The notes below the pieces were generated by a model. It worked only from the letters and a program-made list of their open reading frames with translations. It made no database searches and had not been told where the DNA came from. Source: an uncultured Actinomycetes bacterium (lineage in GTDB: Bacteria > Actinomycetota > Acidimicrobiia > IMCC26256 > JAGPDB01). Taken from it: DNA of 63,184 nucleotides. Shown piece after piece: positions 53,593 to 61,270 of this stretch. Location: positions 1-63,184 of the forward strand of contig CALMUU010000064.1 of the NCBI GenBank assembly GCA_937872965.1, given 5' to 3'. Position 1 is the first letter of the stretch; each line of letters opens with the position of its first letter. A program made the position numbers and the translations under genes.

Positions 53593-54569
53593 TTACCGGG
53601 ACCGCCAGGTCCACCCATCGCTCCGGGTCCACCTGTACTTTGAGGTTTCACGGCATCGGCTTTGAAACATGCAACTGTGTAAGGAAATTCAGCCGTTGCA
53701 TGGTAGTGATACATCGATGCTTCTTTGCCTTCCCACAAGACATCGCTTGCATGACCGTGGCATTCGTCTAAATCAGCATTTCTGAGCGTTTTGCCGCCTT
53801 CAGTAGGTCCAAAAATGCCGAAACCATCGAGCGCGAAGCCGATGAGGGCAGAATGAACATCAGCGTCTTCAGTAATCTCGAGGCAAGTACTCAAATTGTG
53901 ATAGTGGTATTCACCTGCAACCTGAGGATGACCTCCGCACTCATCTTGAACCTCATGAGCAACCGCATCGCGACCACCAGCATCAAAACCGTCAAAGATA
54001 GGAACTCCGTTCACTGAAATTCCTACTTCCCCACCAACACATTCCGGCTCATCGGCTTCCGTTGGATTAACAGGAAGTGTATAGGAAATTGTTTGGGCTT
54101 TAATAGAGTTAGGGTTTCGATCGTATTGGTATGCGTCATCGCTTGAAGCAATCGGGAATGTTCCGGTGTTGCTATTCGTAGGTAATGCGTTCGATGAAAT
54201 AATGCGATTCGAACCTGAAACTTTAAAGGTTGCCGATGCTGCATCCCATTTCACATCACCATCGACAGTGACTTTGGATGTCGAATCCCATGTTTTGTTA
54301 ACTGCATCGATCCATGGGCCGTCGGTTCCTGCTCCACCTTCCGATGAATCGTAACTACTTCGACAGGAAAAGATGTAGCCGACTTTGGGAGAACTGGAAT
54401 ACATATCATCACCAAGAGGAAGTTTGGTGAGATCGACAGAACTATTGGAACTCTTGGCAGTCGTTGTGGTTGATGATGTCGTGGACGAAGATTTCTTATC
54501 ATCGGAACACGCCGAAACACTCACTAAAAGAAGTGCCGAAATTGTAAGAATGAAAATAAAACGTTTCAC
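53574..54569 (-). CDS. YHYH-domain lipoprotein
   Basis: 331 residues. Signal and lipobox: MKRFIFILTISALLLVSVSAC (Cys 21), so it is outer-leaflet anchored. A Ser/Thr linker follows (SSSTTSSTTTTAKSS). The body has the family motifs: GEYHYHNLSTCL, GFALDGFGIFGP, DLDECHGH and MYHYHATAEFPYTVACF. YHYH proteins are widespread and uncharacterised; the paired His clusters suggest metal binding. The C-terminal tail is Gly/Pro-rich (GGPGAMGGPGGPGNPGPP). It interrupts the S10 operon between rpsJ and rplC. Confidence 0.88.
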   Translation of the reverse strand: MKRFIFILTISALLLVSVSACSDDKKSSSTTSSTTTTAKSSNSSVDLTKLPLGDDMYSSSPKVGYIFSCRSSYDSSEGGAGTDGPWIDAVNKTWDSTSKVTVDGDVKWDAASATFKVSGSNRIISSNALPTNSNTGTFPIASSDDAYQYDRNPNSIKAQTISYTLPVNPTEADEPECVGGEVGISVNGVPIFDGFDAGGRDAVAHEVQDECGGHPQVAGEYHYHNLSTCLEITEDADVHSALIGFALDGFGIFGPTEGGKTLRNADLDECHGHASDVLWEGKEASMYHYHATAEFPYTVACFKADAVKPQSTGGPGAMGGPGGPGNPGPPR

Positions 54570-54617
54570 GATATTCCCCCTATGTTCTTCCTAAGAGAGA
54601 TTGTGTTGCGTCCGTTG

Positions 54618-54935
54618 TTAAGCAGTCTGGATTTTAATTTCGATGTCCACACCTGCAGGTAAATCAAGGCGCTGCAAAGATTCAACGGTATTTCCTGAAG
54701 GTTCGAGGATGTCGATAAGACGTTTATGGATGCGCATTTCGAAGTGTTCACGGGCATCTTTGTCTACATGAGGAGATGTAGTAACGGTGTATCGATGCTT
54801 TTCTGTAGGCAAGGGAATGGGGCCAACGACTTTTGCTTTTGTGCGAAGAACAGTTTCAACAATTTTCTTCGATGACTGGTCGATCAATTCGTGATCGTAC
54901 GCCTTCAATCGAATACGGATCTTCTGGTCTGCCAT
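54618..54935 (-). CDS. rpsJ: 30S ribosomal protein S10
   Basis: 105 residues, also the NusE partner in antitermination. [35 protein letters not shown] and [20 protein letters not shown]. Isolated from the other S10-operon genes by the YHYH gene downstream and the GGDEF-EAL gene upstream. Confidence 0.98.
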   Translation of the reverse strand: MADQKIRIRLKAYDHELIDQSSKKIVETVLRTKAKVVGPIPLPTEKHRYTVTTSPHVDKDAREHFEMRIHKRLIDILEPSGNTVESLQRLDLPAGVDIEIKIQTA

Positions 54936-55045
54936 TTTTATTCCCTTGTCAAGAAGCGGTTACGTCACCCCGGATTTATCGGGGCAAAATGATGTTGTAT
55001 CAGTATAGCGGCGACATTTCGCCCGTACCAACTCCACGCATATAA

Positions 55046-55160
55046 CCGTGTTGGAGCGTTTGAGACTCATATAGTAAGTCTCAAACGCTACAACGAAAAA
55101 TGGTAGCAAGTGTTTGGTCGAACAAGACTCATGTGGTGAGTCTTTGGCGCTCCAACGCGG
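55046..55160. repeat. Family E structured element, copy 2
   Basis: 115 bases bounded by CCGTGTTGGAGCG and CGCTCCAACGCGG. Inside are two hairpins: TTTGAGACT/AGTCTCAAA (near 55058-55085) and AAGACTCA/TGAGTCTT (near 55123-55145), so the fold is a multi-arm junction. Lies between the GGDEF-EAL stop and rpsJ. Confidence 0.8.
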
Positions 55161-55173
55161 AGAGGGGTGCAAA

Positions 55174-57555
55174 TTAGGCGGTTTTGCGAGGGGCGTGGTC
55201 GACAATCTCAGAAGGATCGAGTTTGGGAAGAACAATCTCGGTCGCTTCAAGTGGTTCTGAATAGAAGTATCCCTGACCTAGGGTACAGCCCAGTTCGACC
55301 AAGCCATCACGCGTTGCTTGGTCTTCAATCCCCTCAGCTGTAACTACAAGGTCCATTGATTTTCCCAACCCAACGAGAGCAGTGACAATAGCCGTGTCGT
55401 TTTCTTCATGCCCAAAACCCTGAACAAAGGACTTGTCGATTTTGAAGCCTGAAATCGGGAACTTCTTAAGATAAGAAAGGGATGAATATCCTGTACCAAA
55501 ATCATCGATATGGAACCTGAATCCATATGATTGAATTTCATTAAGCGTGGTTATTGCGTTACGAGCATCCCCTAAGAGCGACGACTCTGTCATTTCGAAT
55601 ATCACCGATTTTGGACTAACCCTATAACGACTACATCCCGAAACAATAGTTTCCAAAAGATAAGGATCGCTCAGCTGACGAGATGAGAGATTGATGTTCA
55701 TCGACAATGGGCTCTCTCCGGGTTGAAAATGTTTTTGCCACTCGCTGAGTTGCATATATGCCTGGTTAATCACGATGTTCCCAATATCGATGATACGACC
55801 ATTATCTTCAGCAACTGAAATGAACTCATCCGGTGAAATTAGTCCTAACGTTGGATGGCTCCATCTTGAAAGGGCTTCGAATGCGACAACTTTGTTTGTT
55901 TTTAAGTCGTAGATTGGTTGATAGAAAATCTTAATTTCGTTTTGAACGATTGCACGATGCAAATCACTCAGCGACCACCCAGTTTTTGTGGCGACGGGCT
56001 TGACAAAATCATCTGCGTATTCAATACGGTTACGTCCTAACTCTTTCGCACGATACATTGCAGCATCTGCATTACGAAGAAGCGATTGTGGATCGTGCTG
56101 TGCCCCACTGCTAAAAGCAACACCAATGCTGCATGACAAATATGATACCGAGCCAGCTATGTCTAGAGGTTGGGTGGCAACATTTAATATGCGTGAAGCA
56201 ATATCAAAAATGATGTCTCGCTCAACCGCGGGGGCAATGAGAACAGAAAACTCGTCGCCTCCAAGACGGCATACAACACCGTCATTGCCAACAATTGTGC
56301 GAATCCGCTGAGCGATCTCACGAATCACATCATCTCCAACATTATGTCCATGTGTATCATTGATTTCTTTAAAGCGATCTAAGTCGATAAAAAGGACAGC
56401 GATTTGCGCATCGCTTCCTTTTCTCTCGACTAAGGCTCTCTTAAGTTCATCGATAAAGAATGTACGATTACATAAATCGGTCAGAGTATCATGCGTTGCT
56501 AAATCCTGGAATTTCTCTTCGCTCTGCGTAATGCGCATAATGGCAAGCTGCTGGTCTGCTTGAATTCTTTTGTTTTCGAAGTGGCCCACAAGCTGTGCCA
56601 CGAGAACAATGACAAACATCATTAGAAAGCTATAAGAAACCGCATGGGGAACAACTTCAAGAGTGGGAAACTTTATTGCTGCAAACATAATCGTAAACAA
56701 AACAAAAACATTAACCCCGATGGTTAGATAATTCTCGCCCTTAATAGTTGGTTTGTTCGTGGGCTTCCCTGATTTTTGAGTGGATGCAATTATCCAAAAG
56801 AGCAAAGCGGGAAGTTGAGATAGTCGCGTTGCAACAGTGAGGTATCTATAGTTCTCGAAGTGAAGAACAATAAAAAGAATATCCGACGTTGCCGCAATAA
56901 TCATTCCGAAACACAGAGCAAGGATGTTCCTATCCATTCTTCGATACAAGATAATTGCTAAAGGAAAAGAAATTAACATCACATCAATGACGAAAGTGGA
57001 GAGATTGACCCATTCACGATCGATGTCGATCTTGCGGCCATTTACAACAAGTTGAGAAATGAAAACAATACCCATGAACGAGATGCACGACCCAAAGGAC
57101 AATACATTCAAACTCAAACGAATCCTTTCACGTCTGTTTAGGCCGTCAAGACCCACAGCAATAATTCCGATCACAGCAAACAAAGTCGCAACGATAACGA
57201 ACGTTCCTACATCTTCTGCTGATACCAATGGATCGTGACGACTAAATGTCCATATCGTAAGAATCACCTGTGCAGGCATCCATGAAATTGCTCCAATCCC
57301 CATAAGTGCCCAACCACGTAAATGCTCTTTTTTATAAAGCCTAAAGCACCCATAACTCATAAAGATATATAGGAGGACTTGAATAATTTGGTAGATGCCG
57401 ACGTATAAATATCCTGTACTCGGATTAAATCTTTGAATCCATACAAGCAATGCAAAATATGAGAAGTAGAAGCTTCCGTAAACTGGTATCACATATCTAG
57501 CCTTACGAAAACGTTCAATTAGTGCACTATCCTTCGCGGACACATTTTCGCTCAT
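55174..57555 (-). CDS. Membrane GGDEF-EAL cyclic-di-GMP protein
   Basis: 793 residues from ATG 57555 (MSENVSAKD); 22 upstream in-frame residues are less likely. About eight to ten membrane helices fill residues 20-320. GGDEF domain: LCRLGGDEFSVLIAP, with no RxxD inhibitory site before it. EAL domain: VAFEALSRWSHPTLG, MNINLSSRQL, FEMTESSLL, IDDFGTGYSSLSYLK, FKIDKSFVQG, TAEGIED and GQGYFYSEPL, so catalytic residues look complete. It could make or break c-di-GMP. Placed between tuf and rpsJ, an unusual site. Confidence 0.92.
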   Translation of the reverse strand: MSENVSAKDSALIERFRKARYVIPVYGSFYFSYFALLVWIQRFNPSTGYLYVGIYQIIQVLLYIFMSYGCFRLYKKEHLRGWALMGIGAISWMPAQVILTIWTFSRHDPLVSAEDVGTFVIVATLFAVIGIIAVGLDGLNRRERIRLSLNVLSFGSCISFMGIVFISQLVVNGRKIDIDREWVNLSTFVIDVMLISFPLAIILYRRMDRNILALCFGMIIAATSDILFIVLHFENYRYLTVATRLSQLPALLFWIIASTQKSGKPTNKPTIKGENYLTIGVNVFVLFTIMFAAIKFPTLEVVPHAVSYSFLMMFVIVLVAQLVGHFENKRIQADQQLAIMRITQSEEKFQDLATHDTLTDLCNRTFFIDELKRALVERKGSDAQIAVLFIDLDRFKEINDTHGHNVGDDVIREIAQRIRTIVGNDGVVCRLGGDEFSVLIAPAVERDIIFDIASRILNVATQPLDIAGSVSYLSCSIGVAFSSGAQHDPQSLLRNADAAMYRAKELGRNRIEYADDFVKPVATKTGWSLSDLHRAIVQNEIKIFYQPIYDLKTNKVVAFEALSRWSHPTLGLISPDEFISVAEDNGRIIDIGNIVINQAYMQLSEWQKHFQPGESPLSMNINLSSRQLSDPYLLETIVSGCSRYRVSPKSVIFEMTESSLLGDARNAITTLNEIQSYGFRFHIDDFGTGYSSLSYLKKFPISGFKIDKSFVQGFGHEENDTAIVTALVGLGKSMDLVVTAEGIEDQATRDGLVELGCTLGQGYFYSEPLEATEIVLPKLDPSEIVDHAPRKTA

Positions 57556-57778
57556 ATGTCTACAATCGGCCAGATTGATGAACGAATAAAGGGCAATGAC
57601 TTTTCGAATTGAAGGACACAAACCTCATTGAGGGAAAGTTCGAAACCACAATTTCGCATCAGGCTATCTAACTAGCACCCATTCGCCCCCTGCGTTTTCC
57701 CTTCCAAACGTCATCCTGAGGGGGCTTTAGCCCGAAGGATCTCCGCGCAGCGGATGTACGAGATTTTCCGCTGCGTAA

Positions 57779-57842
57779 TCACAGGGAGCGAAGGATGAGT
57801 AGACCGCGAGTTGTGTCCGGCTTTGCCGGCACAACGATAACA
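57779..57842. repeat. Family A element near tuf
   Basis: TCACAGGGAGCGAAGGATGA, GTAGACCGCGAG, hairpin CCGGCTTTGCCGG flanked by TTGTGT/ACAACG. Confidence 0.8.
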
Positions 57843-57914
57843 AGTGGAGATTCCTCGAGATCCTTCGCAAGCTCAGGACTCCCTTCGGTCGGCTCTCTCG
57901 GAATGACAAACGCA

Positions 57915-57945
57915 CAAAAAAAGGGAGGCCCGAAGGCCTCCCTAT
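57915..57945 (-). terminator. Rho-independent terminator of tuf
   Basis: On the minus strand AGGGAGGCC-TTCG-GGCCTCCCT followed by TTTTTT. A strong stem with a UUCG tetraloop and U-tract, about 65 bases past the tuf stop. It is the clearest intrinsic terminator in the window. Confidence 0.92.
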
Positions 57946-58008
57946 GATATATCCTCAACCGCTGCGCGGAGATCCTTCGGCTAAAGCCTCATGATGACAT
58001 GAAGAAAA

Positions 58009-59199
58009 CTACTTTGTAATTTTGCTGACAACTCCAGCACCAACTGTGCGTCCACCTTCGCGGATAGCGAAGCGCAAACCGTCTTCCATAGCGATGGGCT
58101 TTTGAAGCTCAACAGCAAGGGAAACGTTGTCGCCAGGCATAACCATTTCGGTTCCTTCTGGCAATGTGATTGCACCCGTCACGTCCGTTGTACGGAAGTA
58201 GAACTGAGGTCGGTAGTTGGCGAAGAATGGAGAGTGTCGTCCACCTTCATCTTTAGCCAAAATGTAAACCTCACAAGTGAAGTCAGTGTGTGGCGTCACA
58301 GAACCTGGCTTAGCCAAAACTTGACCGCGCTCAACTTCTTCTTTCTTCGTACCACGAAGAAGACAACCAACGTTCTCGCCTGCTCGACCTTCGTCAAGAA
58401 GCTTGCGGAACATTTCAACACCAGTAACAACTGACTTGGTTGTATCAACAAGACCAACAATTTCAACTTCTTCGTTGACCTTGATGATTCCACGCTCGAT
58501 ACGACCAGTAACAACTGTTCCACGACCGGTAATTGAGAACACGTCCTCAATAGGCATCAAGAAAGGAAGGTCAATGTCACGCTCTGGTTGAGGAATGAAT
58601 TCATCAACTGCTGTCATGAGTTCCATGATCTTGTCTTGCCATGCGCTGTCGCCTTCAAGAGCCTTGAGAGCAGACACGCGAACAATAGGAGTATCGTCGC
58701 CAGGGAATTCGTTCGCTGTGAGAAGTTCACGAACTTCCATTTCAACGAGTTCAAGAAGTTCTTCGTCTTCAACCATGTCGGACTTGTTAAGAGCAACAAC
58801 GATAGATGGAACACCCACCTGACGTGCAAGCAAGATGTGCTCGCGAGTTTGCGTCATAGGACCATCGGTTGCAGCAACCACGAGGATCGCTCCGTCCATT
58901 TGCGCAGCACCGGTGATCATGTTCTTGACATAGTCAGCGTGGCCTGGGCAGTCAACGTGTGCATAGTGACGTGCTTCTGTTTCGTACTCAACGTGAGTAA
59001 CCGAAATAGTAATACCGCGATCGCGCTCTTCTGGAGCGTTGTCGATATCTTTGAAATCTGTGAAAGTGTTCTTTCCGCCAACACGGTCGAACAGAGTCTT
59101 CGTGATTGCAGCGGTCAGAGTTGTTTTACCGTGGTCAACGTGGCCGATAGTACCAATGTTGACGTGGGGCTTGGAGCGCTCAAATTTTTCTTTAGCCAT
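58009..59199 (-). CDS. tuf: Elongation factor Tu
   Basis: GTPase that delivers aminoacyl-tRNA. 396 residues from ATG 59199 ([16 protein letters not shown]), preceded by AAAGG; a TTG nine bases upstream is less likely. G1 GHVDHGKT, G3 [19 protein letters not shown]4 NKSD, and the C-terminal barrel end [13 protein letters not shown]. fusA, rpsG and rpsL are not next to it in this window. A strong terminator follows. Confidence 0.98.
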   Translation of the reverse strand: MAKEKFERSKPHVNIGTIGHVDHGKTTLTAAITKTLFDRVGGKNTFTDFKDIDNAPEERDRGITISVTHVEYETEARHYAHVDCPGHADYVKNMITGAAQMDGAILVVAATDGPMTQTREHILLARQVGVPSIVVALNKSDMVEDEELLELVEMEVRELLTANEFPGDDTPIVRVSALKALEGDSAWQDKIMELMTAVDEFIPQPERDIDLPFLMPIEDVFSITGRGTVVTGRIERGIIKVNEEVEIVGLVDTTKSVVTGVEMFRKLLDEGRAGENVGCLLRGTKKEEVERGQVLAKPGSVTPHTDFTCEVYILAKDEGGRHSPFFANYRPQFYFRTTDVTGAITLPEGTEMVMPGDNVSLAVELQKPIAMEDGLRFAIREGGRTVGAGVVSKITK

Positions 59200-59325
59200 T
59201 GACGGCAACCTTTCTTATAAGGGTATGCATTACGTATATTTCTACGTTTGCGAACAGACAGATTACCTTATCATGTGTCGCGTTGCGAAGTTGTGCTCGG
59301 TATGTGGGTTTTAGGTGTTTCTTAG

Positions 59326-59414
59326 CGTGTCATCCCGAGCCTGCGAGGGATCTCCGCGCTGTGGCGTGTACGAGTTTCCGCTGCGCGGAGATTCCTCGGC
59401 GATGCCTCAGAATG
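59326..59414. repeat. Family B repeats upstream of tuf
   Basis: GTCATCCCGAGCCTGCGAGG and GAGATTCCTCGGCGATGCC with CTCAGAATGAC. The element starts directly after the stop of the Nudix gene at 59416. Confidence 0.6.
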
Positions 59415-59415
59415 A

Positions 59416-59901
59416 CTATACGTCAAGGGTGTACATCATCTTGCGCCACTCCTTGGGTTTGAGGTGGTATCCCTTTTTGCCCAACGTCTCTTTTGTAAGG
59501 CTCTTAACCTTAACAATTTCGAAAGTGCCTTTGTTGGGATTGGAAAATTCCTTACCGGTGCGCGCTTTCCAATCGAATGAAGAAATATCGACATGGAACA
59601 ACACTTCTCTATCGTGCTTATAGTGCTTAGAAATGCCCAGCAACTCACCTATTTCAACACCCGTAGCAGCAAGCTCTTCATATAATTCACGCTCGAGAGC
59701 AGTCTTGAAAGTTGTCAAAAGATTTGTTTTGTCATTTCTCGGACGATCTGACTTCTTTACACGTCCACCTGGGAAAACGAGATATTTCTTATGGCGGCCA
59801 TAGCGGCAGCGTTGGATAAAAATGTACTCATCGCCGCATTTGACAAGGCCTCTTACTTTGATGCGTGCGAGGGGAAGTTTGTGAAGATCAGAAATGTCCA
59901 T
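59416..59901 (-). CDS. Nudix hydrolase family protein
   Basis: 161 residues. VRGLVKCGDEYIFIQRCRYG, then KYLVFPGGRVKKSDR and the Nudix-box helix ALERELYEELAATGVEIGEL. The spacing between FPGG and REL..EE is about 14 residues longer than the classical box. Rich in Lys and His, unlike its neighbours. Substrate unknown. Its TAG stop abuts a family B repeat. First of a small group of genes that may be of foreign origin. Confidence 0.78.
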   Translation of the reverse strand: MDISDLHKLPLARIKVRGLVKCGDEYIFIQRCRYGRHKKYLVFPGGRVKKSDRPRNDKTNLLTTFKTALERELYEELAATGVEIGELLGISKHYKHDREVLFHVDISSFDWKARTGKEFSNPNKGTFEIVKVKSLTKETLGKKGYHLKPKEWRKMMYTLDV

Positions 59902-60050
59902 ATGTCATCTATGCTACAGGAACCTTACGACAGAATTGTCACGTAATTGTTGGCAGGTCTGACATACCACAAGGCACAAAAGTGGGCCAGCAAAAAATGG
60001 ACCCGCTATCTCAGCGGGCTCATTTGGTGTTCTAACTCAACGAAACGACG

Positions 60051-60530
60051 TTATTCGTTCTTAGTCTTTGTTGTTGTTGCCGCTGGAGCTGTAGTGGTTG
60101 TTGTATTTTCGATGATCAACGAAGCAGCATTAATAATTTTGTTGTTGCTTTCTCGATACAAAATCGCTTGCTTTGCTTCAGTGTAGATCAAAACAACGTC
60201 ACCATTTTCTGACTTTGAAAAGAAAGGTTGCTCCTTAAGCACCTTCTTGTCTTCAACAATAAGCAACGATGGGTTGCCCTTAGGAAGCTCCATAAGCTTT
60301 CCGACCTTATCGACAATCTTATTTACTTTCTTTGGTGCACTCGAGGCAATAACTTTCTTGAAATTCTTGTTTTCATCTGTAAGGCGCTTCACGTATACAC
60401 CGCCGCCGACTAATAGGGCTACGACAAGAACCCAAGCGAGTAGTTTAAGACTCCTCCAAGATCTTTTCTCATTACCGTGAAAAATCTGAGCACTGTCTTT
60501 ATTCTGTGTGCCGCTGCTTGTTACTGTCAT
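60051..60530 (-). CDS. Single-pass membrane protein, CPR-like
   Basis: 159 residues. A short polar N-terminus, one helix (LLAWVLVVALLVGGGVYV, about 31-48), then an outside domain with PKKVNKIVDKVGKLMELPKG and SENGDVVLIYTEAKQAILYR. The C-terminus is Thr-rich (NTTTTTAPAATTTKTK). The ENGD...LIY...AILYR...NKIIN phrase recalls a conserved family I associate with Saccharibacteria and Parcubacteria genomes; this is memory of a pattern, not a search result. Function unknown. Confidence 0.7.
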   Translation of the reverse strand: MTVTSSGTQNKDSAQIFHGNEKRSWRSLKLLAWVLVVALLVGGGVYVKRLTDENKNFKKVIASSAPKKVNKIVDKVGKLMELPKGNPSLLIVEDKKVLKEQPFFSKSENGDVVLIYTEAKQAILYRESNNKIINAASLIIENTTTTTAPAATTTKTKNE

Positions 60531-61270
60531 CTTTAATCCTTGTCATTATATTTACACCAAATCAGTACTCTAGCATGCCGATGGTACATAATGGGACATG
60601 AAATTCCCCCGTCATGTAACGGACGGTATTACTTGTTCGATTTCCGGCCCATGACGAATATAAATTATATGGGTTTCGCCCAAGACGTATCTCGTCTGCT
60701 TTCGATAACTTCAACATGAACATTGGGAAATGTATTTAGAAAACAAGCAGTCATTAAACAAGTAATTCCGCCGTCTACAATCTTCACTCAGCGAGAAGCC
60801 CCCTTCAAGGGGTATTTATGTCAGTTGCTCCCATATAGCAAGAATGCATGAGATGCTGACCATTGTACAAAATCTAGGCATACTCGACCCGCTGAGCAAG
60901 CGGGATCGTATCGCCGTAATTAACAGTGTTGGTTGCTCGGCGCATTTAGGCCGACCAGGCATCCGAACCCGACTCGCGCACGCCTTAAATGTGCTGTTCT
61001 CCACCCATTCCGGTACCCGAGGAGCAGATACTGTACCTGCCGCAGAACACGGAATCACTCGCACACCCAGGTCAAGGTCCACGTAGTTGAAAAGTTCATG
61101 ATAGGCATCAAAAGCTGAAGAAAACCTACGCAAAGAAAAAACCAGATCTTTGTTGACCATAAAGCTTTTTCGGCTCTCCTACAAAACCACCCAAGCCCGC
61201 GAAGGACAAATCGCGAACTAGTACCTCAAACCACGCACCCCATCAACGGAAAATGATTTTTAGATCACTA
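60531..61270. other. Long gap with no confident gene
   Basis: 740 bases. A C/G-symmetric motif, CCCCTTCAAGGGG, near 60807 could be a small terminator. Two antisense frames (60816-61160 minus, 60844-61086 plus) overlap each other; neither resembles a known protein. No tRNA or other RNA gene was recognised. Confidence 0.4.

Larger units (their letters stand above)
57556..58008. other. Gap between tuf and the GGDEF-EAL gene
   Basis: Contains family B copies (57708-57750, 57856-57907, 57963-58004), a family A copy (57779-57842) and the tuf terminator. The GGDEF-EAL promoter must lie in the left part (57556-57700), where I see no clear hexamers. Confidence 0.6.

Noticed and set aside
60816-61160. 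114-residue minus-strand frame and an overlapping 80-residue plus-strand frame
   Set aside because: No start context or recognised motif, and the frames conflict. Kept only as an unresolved gap.
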